Assembly (NCBI GenBank): GCA_037954665.1
Contig: JBBMOL010000065.1
Location: 1,302,001 to 1,366,000, forward strand
DNA from: Laguncularia racemosa
Lineage: Eukaryota; Streptophyta; Magnoliopsida; Myrtales; Combretaceae
Direction: 5' to 3'
Length of the DNA stretch: 64,000 nt
The position numbers and the translations under genes were made by a program. Shown here in pieces: positions 48,710-60,929 of the stretch. Position 1 is the stretch's first letter; each line of letters begins with the position of its first letter. The notes beneath the pieces are model-generated. The model searched no databases. It saw only the letters and a list, made by a program, of their open reading frames with translations, and was not told the DNA's origin.

Positions 48710-51700
48710 GACGATATGACAGTATTTCTCCCAATTTTTAGATGTCTCAAATGAGGAGGTCCTCTAATTATTTAAAGTTTAGACATCAATATTGTCCATT
48801 GGATTATGCTAATGATTGACAGTCAAAATTGGTGATGAGTCCCTACGTGGTCTACTCTTAAGTTCATGCTCATGGAATGCCTTTCTTAATTGAATATGTT
48901 TTCTTAAAAAAGGTTGAAAGTGGGTGAGCTAATCCAGTGATCTTGCTTCAAGTCAACCATACGAAATTTCCCTTGAACTATTCTAAGATCTGTGGATTTA
49001 TTTTTCTAAATTCTATCACTTTATCCCAAATACCCATTTCAAGCCCATATCTTAACCTTAGTTTGTTATTCAATGAATAAGTTTTCAAATTTAAGTAAGA
49101 TATTTCTAAATCTAGAAAATTAGATTTGCTATGCTAGATTTACCATGTTGCCATCTCTATGTGTTTTTTTTTTTTTTTTTGAAAAATAAAAAGAGTGGTG
49201 ATACATCCTGTTTATGGAATCACAGTGTATAATAAAGCCTAAGAAAAACATTGAATTAAAAGTTCTTTCCCGGATGAAAAAGAAAAAAATCTAAGTGATG
49301 GAAAAAGATTTATCCATTTTCAGTTTTGGATGAGAAAGCCTCGGAGAGGAAGAAAATGAAATGAAGAATCACCCAAAGACTCTTAGACCCCTTCCAATAC
49401 ATTTCTGACACTTCACTTATGGAATTACCGCGCCATTAGGCCCAATGCCTCCAAATGAGCCGTGAACATGATTTGTCAGGGCTTGTCTGGTGTTATCTTA
49501 TAATGATGGAACTTGCAATGTTGCTTGGCAATGTCTTGTTGGGTCCCATGCCCTAAAACCTCCCCAGCCAAAAGATAAACCTGTCCCACTTCCTGCTAGA
49601 TACCCTTTTCTTGTAGCAAGCTTAATAATTTAAGGGACCCCTTGAACTGCAAAAAAAGTGTTGATTGTAGGGTACTTTAATCAAACTTAGTTCATATGGA
49701 GTACAAAAAGTGAAAGTTAAATTTGGTTTTTGTCCTACTCCTATTCTTTTTTCTCATTTGGCTATTCATGAGTACCACGAGCCCTCTTTTTGCTTATTTT
49801 ATTGAATGATCATTCACATATTACCATGAACAATAATCAACTACCATGAATTCTTTTTTTGCTTATGTGGCAGTGCATAGATGGTTAAAAGGCGAATGGA
49901 ATTAGATAATGGAAATGTCTATTATAATGAAAAAAGAAGTCCAAGAGTTTGTTACGTATTACATGGATATTCAAAGTCATTTTCAATGTTTTAAATGGAT
50001 ATTCAAAGTCATTTCCCATGTCAATGCTGTAGCTTCATGTATTTATTGCTTGGCATGTCCATGTAATTTAATATATTAATCAATTTATGTAATATATTAG
50101 TATTATTAAAGCTTTTCTCAATTGGAAGAAGAAAGCTGGGACAAATTTTTTCATCTCCAAATATATTGTTATTCAAATTCCTACTAATCATCCTATCATA
50201 TACAAGGAAGAAAAAGAAGAAGAAAAAATGATAGAGATGGCATCGTTTGAAAACGGGAAAACTTAGATCCGAATAGTAACGTCGACATTATTCTTAAACT
50301 GACTAAAGGTCATAAATAAAGCTATTCGTCTATGCAAAAGTTAAAATAAGTGCTATTTTGGCAGCTTAGAAGAACCTTAAACTATGCAAATTCGACACAT
50401 TCCTTGGTAAAAGAATAAGAACAGAATATCTTACAAGTAATTATTATTTTATTAGATGAAATCAACTGTGTCAGTACCTTGCATCACCATTTTTTTTTCA
50501 TCCATATTACTGTCTTTTATCCAACTGACAATTATGTCTCAATGGAATCCAATCATATAGTAATTTTCTGAAGAAAAACTCATCAGAGTGTCAGCAAAAT
50601 AAAAAGGACGTCTAGTCATCACAATAAATTTGAAATGAATGGATGCTTTTATTTTTCTGAAAGGAAGAGAAACAAAAGTGTCAGTGAAAGTAAGCAAGTT
50701 ATCAAGAAAATTTGAACAAAACAGTGCAGACGAACAGAAAACATAAAACACAAGGCCTGTTTTCTGTCCCTACAATTGGAAATTAGAAGCCACTGAGATG
50801 CTTCATCATGGATTTTAGTCCTTCCTAATACGAAGCATGTCGAGGAAATTTTACAATTTACATGCATCAGTCAAAAGTTATGCATGTGTGGTCACAGTAA
50901 AAAACTGCAGTAAACAAATAAAGGACAGGATCCAGAAACAGGCAACAAATGAGACAAGAAAGGATGGTACCACAGTAGTTACCTAGGCAAATTTAGTGCA
51001 CATGACTAGGTAGATTTGTTGCATAAAGTTCACCGGTAGTATATAGATTTAGTGGTGGAATTAGGATTTGACCCGAGAGAGAGCAAACTGTATACAGGAG
51101 GGATGGAACCATGAATGTACTTACATCTTCACTTTTCTTTTTTTTCCCTAAGGGCTTTATCAGAGAATTTTGATGTTTGAGGGAAAACCGCACGGTCTAG
51201 TCCGGTTGTCCCTCATATAAAAGGAAGCCGGTCAGAAAGAAAGGAAATACAGCACGCATTCTGAATTCATATCAAACCATAGCCCGGAGACTATATGTCC
51301 AACTCATAAATGTTAGGACAGGTTCCTCAAAATTTATACTCAGATATATATGCAAAATGGCATTGACTCTGATTGATTGGTGACAAGAGACTGTTCCACG
51401 CATACTTGTTAAGTTCCTGTGTAAGAACTCCAAGAATAAGAAGCCTTTCAGAACCCTCTTAAGACCATGAAAGATACGTTCTTCGGAAGGAAATGAACAT
51501 TTTTCAAGTCACTTTTCCCAGATTCTGACACTGGTAAAAATAATATAATAACTTTATAACTATAAGCATATATAAAATAAAAAGAAATAACACACGCCTT
51601 AAAAGACCTTTAATAGGATAAAAAAGTCCAAGAATTCCTTAAAGTGCTGACCTGACACCTTAAAGACCTTCAATAAGGATAACTAAGGTTCAAGGTTTGA

Positions 51701-52144
51701 TACGTCCTTCATAATATAGGGACCAATATACACAATAGTTTTCATCACCAATAACCCTGTAGATTAAGTGCAAAAAAGGAAAAGAGAGAGAAGTGACCGG
51801 TACGATGCACATGCAAAATGCCATGAATTCCATTAACTGGTCATCTGAGACCACCTCAAAGTTCCATGTTTAACAAATTACTTTGTAATAGCTTAAGCTA
51901 TGACCTTTCCACTATTACAAATCCTGACCACACAAGAATCAAGAATCGGTGGAAAGATACAAGGGCCATAAAAAGAAGTTCCTTATAATGGATTAAGGGG
52001 GGAAAAGGAAGATGCTATCTCCTAAATTTTTGCAAAAGCAGAACTAATTAATGTACAAAGCTGTATGGGGCACAAACATCAACAATACTCATACAACCTT
52101 TTAGCCTTACAAAAGGTTCCTAACTCTAAAGCAGCACATGGATA
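48710..52144. other. Intergenic region upstream of and overlapping the LC8 gene's 3' side, no gene proven
   Basis: Base composition is more mixed than in the repeats, but no frame shows a conserved motif. The - strand frames at 50,539-51,193 are short and unconnected. A short direct repeat around 'ccttaaaagacctttaatagga' variants lies at 51,596-51,685. The 3' untranslated region of the LC8 gene must lie in its right part. I see no certain poly(A) signal. Confidence 0.4.
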
Positions 52145-53868
52145 TCAATCTGCTCTTTGTACTGTAGTTTTAAACAACAAGATATAAGTCTTTTGATCCA
52201 TGGAAAAGTACATAAACCCCCCAACTGAATGTGTTACAAAAGACCCAAAACTAGTCCCTACAATACAGTGCCAGGCAGGTCCATAAACCCCATCAAATTC
52301 CTGCAAAAATAATAAATTCTTCAATCAGTCACAATAACCACCCCCCAAATTATCAAACTAACAATATGATCCATATATTAACACTATCACAAATGTAACT
52401 TTCAGCAGCTTTGGATTGCAATGATAAATAAAGCAAAAATTATAATTTGGATTCACAAGTTTTCGTCGATGTCAAATTAATAATCTATAATTTTTACTGA
52501 GTCATAAGAATCATTAATATTTGTGAAAATTTCCACAAAAGCTATTATGCTATCCTTCTAAAGCACGCAAAACAGTCCTCTCTAAGCTCTCCAATTGTAT
52601 TTACTCCCATTATTAAGAGTGTTTGTTTTGCAGAAAACATTTCGCAGATTTTTTTCAATGTTTATTATAAGGAAAGCTTTTGAAATTAGAATTGCCATAT
52701 TGTATCCTAGGAACCTCAAGATGCTGCAGTTGGGGACTTCCAGTGGCAAGTGATGGCAGGAATGAAGATGGCAACCGATGAACACTATTGATGATTAACC
52801 ATTACGGAAAAAGTTAATGAAAAATGAGGAAAATTATTTCCGCTTTAAAAAGAGATCATCTTCCATTGTCGATTAGCATTTTTAGAGTTCAGGCCAACCA
52901 CAACAGTAATATTTAACTAGCACATTATGTTTAAAGTCACTAATATAACTTTAATTGTAATAAATGCTGAACATAAATCCTGGCATCCTTTTTTTAGAAA
53001 CAACCACACCCTAGAAAAACAGCAGGTTACCATAAACCATCTGAAATTCCACATTTTCGCAATTTTGCAGTTGAACTTTTTTAACTCCAAACATTAGTAT
53101 GAACTAATATCACTTAAAATGAAATTAAAGCAGATGACTAGTGATTACCTTCTTAAGAGTAAGAGCAAGTGTCTTACAACTGAACTTCTCTAGACTATCC
53201 AGAGTCTTTCTAGCACAATCCACAGCATGTATCTGCATAAAAGGTGCCATATCAACAGAAACAACTTTCACTCCGTTACTTGCAAACACATCACTCAATT
53301 GAGGTTGCACACCACCAAAAGATCTCCTCCTCCCAGAAACAGTCAATGGAACAGAATTCCTATTATCAAGGCTCTCTAAATCAACCACATCTTCAACAAC
53401 TCTATTACTTTCCTTCTTCTCTTTCACAACTTCCTTATAGGACGAGGATTTCTTCATCTTAACTTCAACAAGATCGATTTTTAACTTGTTTCTCACCTTC
53501 TCTAACTCGTGACTGATCTTGGGCTGTATTTGTTTGGTCAAAGATTGAAGCTTTGAGGAATCAAAATCAGCGGAGACATTCAAGGCCTTAGCTTGCAACA
53601 AATTGTCTTTAGTATTCCTACTATAACTAACATTACTATGATTGGTATTGCTGGGTTTATTTGATTTGGTTGTACGGATGTTATAACTTGTGTAGAGCCT
53701 AGAGAAAGAACTGGGTAAGGAAAGGGCTTTAGAAGGAAAAATGGGATCTGGGTTTTTAGCTTTAGCTGTTGGGTTGGATTTGTTTGTCGGGTTTAAGGTT
53801 GTGTTCGAGGTGCTTTTGGGGTGTTCCGAGGTTGCAACAGTGCGCCTATGGTTGGTGAAGTGTGCCAT
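52145..53868 (-). CDS. Dynein light chain LC8-type family protein with long N-terminal extension
   Basis: Two exons, both in phase 0: 53,868-53,149 (240 codons) and 52,300-52,145 (51 codons plus TGA), giving 291 aa. The intron (53,148-52,301) has GTAATC at the donor and TTTTTGCAG at the acceptor. Residues 200-291 are the LC8 domain: 'VDMAPFMQIHAVDCARK' (helix 1), 'LALTLKK' at the splice, then 'EFDGVYGPAWHCIVGTSFGS' and 'FVTH', the signature block, and a beta strand 'TYILLFK'. Residues 1-199 are Ser/Asn/Lys-rich and probably disordered. LC8 proteins are small dimeric hubs that bind short linear motifs. Flowering plants lack cytoplasmic dynein heavy chains, so a non-motor role is expected (family knowledge). 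The start is the first ATG of the open frame. Confidence 0.92.
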
Positions 53869-54110
53869 TAGGGTTAGTTTTGGTGCTGTGGAGATTTGGG
53901 GGGTACGATAAGACTAGGAGAGAGAAAGAGGAAGAGGAAGAGGGAGGTAGTGACGGTGGTGGTGGTGCTTTCGTCTTGGGGGTCGATTGGATTGAGACTC
54001 TGGGTGAGATTTACGTGGTGTTACTTTCTAATATGCGCCGCGGAAGGAGGACACGGCATTGAAGTGGGTCCCTTGTCACTGTGTTAGTTTGACCGTCGAC
54101 TTGACATAGG
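53869..54110 (-). promoter_or_regulatory. Probable 5' UTR and promoter of the LC8 gene
   Basis: Just upstream of the ATG the - strand is CT-rich (complement of the gagagaaagaggaagagg run at 53,920-53,945), typical of plant leaders. GC is higher than in the surroundings. The two + strand open frames here are low-complexity shadows. No clear TATA box. Confidence 0.4.
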
Positions 54111-57100
54111 GCAAGGATTCACTACACTTGGTACTACGGTTTCAACTCTGTGTCTTCTCCTTTTCTCTATTCTTTTTTATAATATCTCGTTTTCATCTCA
54201 TTCACGTTTCTCTATTATCTATTTTTTCAATGAAAACTCACATGGAATTCGACCGGCTTCTATGCCATTAAGCTATAAAAACTTAGTATGTATATTTATT
54301 AGCTTGATCGAACACTTGCAATGTATATGTTTTAAAAATAAATTAATAGTTAATGTATTCATAATGTATATATAAATAAAATAGTATGAAATTCATGTAA
54401 CATTTTATTTTATATATATATATATATATATATAATATGTACGTATCCATCTAACATCTAACATGGTATAATTTACTTTTAGACTTACGAAATTGGCTTT
54501 TATGATAACTAAACAAATAAAATAGAGTTAGTCATTGAATGGATGTTAATTTTTAATTTTTATTTTTTTTTACTTTTTACCCGTGTTGTTTAAATTCCCT
54601 TCATATTTGCTAAAAATTGGGAGAGATAGTAATGGAGAAGAGATGGAGAGAGAGTTGATAACCGTAATAAAGATGTAATTTTATAATTAGGTTTTGTTCA
54701 AACAAGTTCTTCACTTAAACAAAACAAAATTAAGGTTTATTTTATAAATTTATAGATAATAATTTTTAAAGCATTTAAGATATCAAAGTAATCTCATCGA
54801 CTTTAATATTATAGATGAAATATTGATAGTAATGGCATTAACATGTTAAGATAAAGAGAAAAAAAAAAGAAAAAAGAAAAATGGGGGCTTCGTGAAGTTA
54901 ACGAAGTTATTTTTGGCTTGGCCTACCAATTTCAAATGTTTCTTTTATTATATATAACTATTTAGTTTAAGTAAAATAAATATTTAAAAATGGAAAAGAC
55001 ACCAAAGTGGTGCCTCCACTTATAAAAGTATTATACATAGAATATAAAAGTTTGGTGTTGATTTTAATCTTAATTACAATTATAAATATATATTAGTAAC
55101 TTCTGCTCTTATGCGCAAATGTTTAATGGAAAAAGTAGCAAGTTAGTTTATAATTTGAAACATGGAATGAATAAATATATGATAAGTAATTTTAATATAT
55201 TTACATCGATTTCAAATTAAAATTCATATGGATTTGCCATCCACATTTCGAGTGCGTAGTTATTTTTTTTATTTTTATTTTTCCAAAATTGTTGCATAGT
55301 TTGCTAGGCAAAGGCAAAATGACATATACCAATCGGCATAAACCCATAAATTAATAAAAGAGTCTAAAATTACTTAATGCATGTGATTTCGATATAGAAG
55401 GTTAAGAAAACTACATACAAAATCATAAAATGCACTCAAACTATATTATGAAATGCATGGAAATTGAATAATTAATTTTAACTTAATAATATAGATAAAC
55501 CATTTGATAAAGCAACTGGCACAAAGCAATTGAATGATAAGATGAATGAAAAAATATTCCAAAAGAATAATGAGAATAGATATATATAAACACAAATGAG
55601 ATAAATAATAATTTTTTTCTTTTTCAAACACCAAATTTTAAATGGATACCCCCAAATGTATTAATTAAGAGATTAAATAGAAATTTGATTTTATCTTACA
55701 TATTTTCTTTTTTATAAAATGTGTAGTTAAATATAAAATATTTCTTCTTTTAGCTTTTAGTAACGTTTTTAGGTGCATTTCAATAATGCAATCCCTTAAA
55801 AACTAGGAGAAGATAGGAGGATCCTAAACTTTAAGAATTTTACTATAAGATCCTCCATTTTTGGTACGTTAAATCAGTTTTAAATTTTTTAAATGGTAAA
55901 TTAATTCTAATATCTTTTTACCTTTCTTAACGCAAAGCTGAATTTTTATTTTTTTTTTTCATGATACGAATGGACCACGTCTGGAGAATGCATTAAAAAA
56001 TAAAATATTAGACATAAAAAATATATATTTAACTAAAATTGAAACTTTTACACTCAAATCCAAAAGGCATCTCATAATATATTGCTTTTAGGTACATTTA
56101 TCCCTTATAAAACTATATCAAGAAGAACCTCCCCTAACATACAGTCCCTCTAACACTCTCTGGCATCATATGTTCCTTAAAATGGGTACAAGGTTATATA
56201 TATATATATTCCTTGAAAGATACGAAAGAAAGAGGTTCAGCATTATACCATATTTCCAGTAAGAGATAAAATAAAATAATAAAGAACCACATGATCCCCG
56301 ACGAAAAAAATTTAAAAAATAAGCAAACCAGATCACTAATTTTAGCTTTGCTACTTTTGAGTGTTGCCTTATGTTAAAATACAAATCTTAGTCCTAAATA
56401 TCCGGGTCCCCAATTAGGAGAAAGAGAAGTAATTGTACATAAAAAATAGATATACATTTATGATTCTTAGATATATGGAAAAATGGATCTAAATATGATT
56501 TCATTTTTTTTAAGTATAAATCCAAAATGTGAATAAACTAATAGAAGATAAAAAGGCATATTTAAAAGTAGATGAAACTTATATGGATCGAACTTCCCAT
56601 TTGTATATCCATTTTATCTGCATGTGAAAATTTTAATGGATGAAGTTTATTATGATCCAGCTCACTATTTCATTAAATTTTTACTATTAATACATAAATT
56701 AAAAATAAAATTAAAAGTTGAACCAATTACATTAAAAACATCAAAGGCCCATAGAAAGTCCCTTCCAAGATTATCCAACTTTATGTTAAAAATCATGATC
56801 ACAGAGAGCGCATGGACGGCTGTTGAGAACACATCCTGCTTAAATTATGTAGACAGCCTCGATGGCCCATCCTAGGAGAGAACTTTGACATCCAATGAGC
56901 AACACAAGCTTAAAGAAATGTCCTCAAGAACTCGATTATTAAACCCAATAACCTGCAGACTTGGACCACTAAACCAATGATCTTAGATGGTTGAAGCATC
57001 AATCTCAAAGAGATCAGTTTGCTGATGTTTTGTTCACAAACAGCGAGTGGAAGTGTTTCACATACAGCTAATGCCTCACTTGTTCTGCAGATGAGATATC

Positions 57101-57439
57101 ACTTTGCTCCCATGCAGACCGTGTCAACTAATTGCCACATGTAACAATTAGATTAAGCTACATTATTATTTATTTATTTATTTTACAAATGGCAGCATAT
57201 GATTGGTGAGCACAGGCGCTCACGTAAAGAACACGAGCGCTGCCAGGAAAAGGGTTTTGCGATTGGTTGCTAATTAGTACCTTCTAATTTCTATGTATCA
57301 TGAAGTTTAGAAGTACAAGTGCTAACACGAATTTACATTGTTGAGCCAGAAGCAGGACCACAGCCTACAAAAACATCAATCTGCAAAAGTAAAGTTTTCT
57401 AAGTGCTTATAATTCCATGGACTAGTATAGATTTTGCTT
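54111..57439. other. Intergenic AT-rich DNA between the two genes
   Basis: Mostly AT-rich, with (TA)n at 54,411-54,434 and 56,195-56,210. From about 56,800 to 57,300 composition becomes more mixed and could belong to the 3' UTR of the next gene. The 83-aa + strand frame at 56,624-56,875 has no recognisable motif. Nothing else supported. Confidence 0.4.
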
Positions 57440-60400
57440 CTAATTCCATGGACTTGGTTGCCGAGCATCTTTGAACACAGACGTACCACCAGAAGCTGCC
57501 GGAGAAGGCGAGGATGCGATGTAGTTTGTTCCTGACACAGAAACAGAAGGGGGATTTACAGGGTGACCTTGGTGGCCCGGGGGTGCGAATCGTGATGGAC
57601 TAGGACTACCAGCAGCAACTAAACACGCACGTGATGAGAGTGGAACCTGCACATGGAGGTTTCCCTGCATTGTCAAACAGCAGGCTTTCCATACAAAATA
57701 ATAAATTAGCTTATTTATTAATTAGCACCTCATCAAAGTTATACACTTGATCCTTACCAAAAGAAAGTTAATACACTTGACAAAGGCTAAAACAATAATC
57801 AAGGTAAAAACCCCAAGCAAACATGTCAGAATCTGTTCTTACTTCAAATCAAGTTGATTGCATGCTACCTAAAAATGGCAATGTTGATGTCCTTCCTAAG
57901 GCATTGGATATAATTGATTCAAAGGTTTTAAAAATGCCTATTTTGATTTACCCAAATTCTTCAGATAGCCACTAAAAGATAGGAAGCAGTATATAAAAAT
58001 ATCAATTTGACACTTTAGACGCTAGTAAAATGCCTAGTGATTTTGAAGTGTCCCCAGATTCCCTTCTTTAAGCAGTAATAGGAAATACCTCCTTTCCTTA
58101 ATGTAAGTTTCAATCGCTTGCATGTTCATGAAAAACACTAAGGGGCATTGGATCCACAGCTAGCTCTAGATGCAGTATATGTGTGGCCAAAAGTGTTGTA
58201 AAGAACATGCCAGTACCTTTTCCAATAAATGCATGGCCAAGGGTAGAAATTACTAGATATAGACATTATTTAGAGGGTTGACTGATAAGTCAAGATCCAT
58301 CAAAAACTAAAATTGATAAAATCCCTGCACATATGCATATTGCATATATGATGGTTCCCAAACATCGAGTATTTTGCTGCTTTAAAAGAATTATTGTCAT
58401 GAACACCATGCATGGCTAGTTATATGAACTTGAAAATATTAGAATAAGGTATCTTTTCTATCGCTTCATGAAAAAAGCAAGAATAGTTAAAACGATTTTC
58501 TACGAAACATGGCACAGGGTCAGATGAAAATTTGGTGGTGGATTGTCCTATTCATATGCCGTTTTTCATTCATATAGTTATTTATCCACTAGCGTTCATC
58601 TTCCCAACTTCTTTTGCATTCAAGCAGATATGTAGACATGTATAATTTACTTAGATGCATTCTACCCTAATTATTTCATAGACAACAACAATAAGTTAGA
58701 TGAGCAAACCGAAGGCATTCAAAGTTAAATTTGGCATGGCTGTTCGTACCACATTGTGTGGTGACAAGGCAGGCCTTCTGAGAGGGGACTCAGATGGTGA
58801 TATGCTACTCATCCGAAACAAAGGCCGAGAACTCAGATTGTGGTTGGAGGCATCATCTGCTTCCCCCCCTTCCACATCACCTCCTGGATTGGCATTCAAG
58901 CCTAGTCTAGGAGTAGCATGCCTTGTCATTGAGCCAGAATCATTTGTTACATCCACTTGGAGAGGAACAGGTGGCCTATTAGCCATTCCTTGCATGGTAA
59001 CACATCTCTTCAACTCCTCTTCTGCATTCAATATCTGTTAAGCACCATATACAGATTCTCCACCAATCAGTCACCAACTCAATGCAAACAAACTTTAACA
59101 AGCCTACACAGTGAGAGGAAATCCACAACAAGACCAGATTAGAAACAAATCTTCCACATCAAGAATATTTCAACTCTCACCTGCTTCAAAAATTGCACAA
59201 GATTATGTTTCTTGTCATTCAATATGCGCAACTTCTCCTCAATTTCCTTTTTCCTTTTCTCTTTCCCACTTGGAACAACATCCTCCTTTTCCATCAGCTA
59301 GCAAGTGAAAGGAATTATGTCAACTAATGAAGATAATAGCATGAAAGTAAAATTGTCAAAAATTAAGAAAATATCCACAATCTGGGATTGACAGTGCAAA
59401 ATTGAAAAGAAGCCATTCCCCCATTTAACAAAATTCACCTGCATTGCTCTCTCGAAAGCTGGTAATGTAATTTGAACATTCACAAAACAACATGCACAGC
59501 AACACCACATGTGTTTCTTCAACAAGTTGGCAAGTCAAGCTAACAAGATTTTCAGCTTCCAACATGATACAATCTCAATAATGGAATTGCATAGCTGATT
59601 TGACATGACAGGAACTCAATCTCAACCTAATTTGAACATAAACAGAATACGGACCCAACACGACACATGTACCTCAAACAAGACATGAATTGGCACAACC
59701 ATAATTGTATCAGTAACTTGTTCAATCGATTTTTATATGTTTTTGACAGGATACAACACCCCGTTACCTTATATAACAGGAAGCTAACCTAGCCGCTGAC
59801 GGGTTGCAACAATTTCAAGCAATTTTTGAAACATAAATGACCACAAAGCGAAGGTTTCAACACACGCAATGACATATCCATCTATACTTTAAAACATAAA
59901 ACATAAGAATAATCCTAATATTAACTTACCAGACACAATAGTTCAAACAAAACCGCATCAACACAAAGATGAAAAAGAACAGAAACACAATGTTCGCAAA
60001 CCAAAATCACCACGTATACCTCAGACTTAATATTCACGGGCAATTCTGGCTTTTCAGCCGGTATACCCTCTGCGTCTCCGCCGCTATGGTCACAACCACC
60101 ACCAGCACTTTCTGGTTCACCGGCTTTTGCATCCATCGGAAGATTAACGACATCAACTGATTTATCCACCAAATCACCATCACCGCCACACCTATCCGGT
60201 GCACCGGCCTTCTCCTCCGTCGCCAAATTAACATCCACAGATTTCTCTATTAAACCACCACCACCATTACCACCATCGCCACCGTCCGACCCTCCCTGAT
60301 CTTTAACCGCTTCCGCAACCATAACAGACGAATCGACTCTGCAAATTGAGCCACCTTCACCATTATTTTCTACATCTCCTTGGTTCAATTCGAGATCAAC

Positions 60401-60649
60401 CGGAGACGCTTCATTCTTATCCGCATTGGTAATATCATTTTTAGCTCTATCCTCATCGTTAGGGTTAGGGTTAGGGCTAGGCCTAGGGTTTGAGGAAGTT
60501 GCGGGGGCAGTGCGGGAGAGATCCTTAGAGCGACGATTATAGAGGCATTTGAAATCCTTAAGAGAGATCTTCTGACGTGGCATTAGCCATCGCCGCGGAA
60601 CGTCCGGTACTCGGTGGAGATTTCCTCTGTAAAGAGAGATTGCCACCAT
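57440..60649 (-). CDS. Conserved-looking plant protein of unknown function, four exons
   Basis: Exons on the - strand, all phase 0: 60,649-60,020 (210 codons), 59,297-59,181 (39), 59,034-58,750 (95) and 57,664-57,440 (74 plus TAG), total 418 aa. Donors GTATAC, GTGAGA and GTACGA and acceptors ending TAG, CAG and CAG are canonical. The first ~45 residues ('MVAISLYRGNLHRVPDVPRR') are basic. Residues about 60-205 are acidic and Gly-rich. Exon 2 encodes a charged helix ('KEKRKKEIEEKLRILNDKK') continuing into exon 3 ('NAEEELKR'), a likely coiled coil. The C-terminus is Ser/Pro-rich and ends 'SPSPAASGG...QPSPWN'. No signal peptide or membrane segment. I do not recognise the family; a nuclear or scaffold role is only a guess. 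The frame is open back to an ATG at 60,883, but the ATG at 60,649 has the better context (A at -3, G at +4). Confidence 0.85.
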
Positions 60650-60910
60650 GCTAGGGATTGGACTCGCGTCTTTGCTTCGTTTGCTCGACTGAGTTGATCT
60701 TGAGGAGCTGAGGGTGTGTGCCGGGCTATTTTCCGGGGAGACTTTCCTGTTCTGAATGGTGGCTGAGCCGCCGGGCGGTAAGGTTTGGTCCGTCGTGGTT
60801 GAGATGGCTGAAATAATGCAAAAATGCTTATTCAAAAATTGGAAATTGGGTTGTGTAAATAAGCCCTGTGTAAGATGAAACAAGCTATAGTCTGATTCAT
60901 CGGACAGTCG

Positions 60911-60922
60911 TATTATATAAAG
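60911..60922 (-). promoter_or_regulatory. TATA box of the four-exon gene
   Basis: CTTTATATAATA on the - strand, about 265 bp before the chosen ATG and about 30 bp before the alternative ATG at 60,883. Transcription would therefore start near or just downstream of 60,883, favouring 60,649 as the usual start (inference). Confidence 0.5.
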
Positions 60923-60929
60923 CTCGTAT

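Noticed and set aside
50539..51193. Three - strand frames downstream of the LC8 gene as extra exons
   Set aside because: They do not connect in phase with good splice sites, and the LC8 domain is complete at the 52,145 stop.
53862..54087. Two + strand frames in front of the LC8 gene
   Set aside because: Low-complexity Glu/Arg/Gly translation of the CT-rich 5' leader on the other strand.
58700..59041. A 113-aa + strand frame
   Set aside because: It is the exact antisense of exon 3 of the four-exon gene, whose splice sites and reading frame are better supported.
59921..60883. Using the full 320-aa frame as exon 1
   Set aside because: The part below 60,020 lies past a GTATAC donor, and the part above 60,649 is a Ser-rich leader that starts within about 30 bp of the TATA box.
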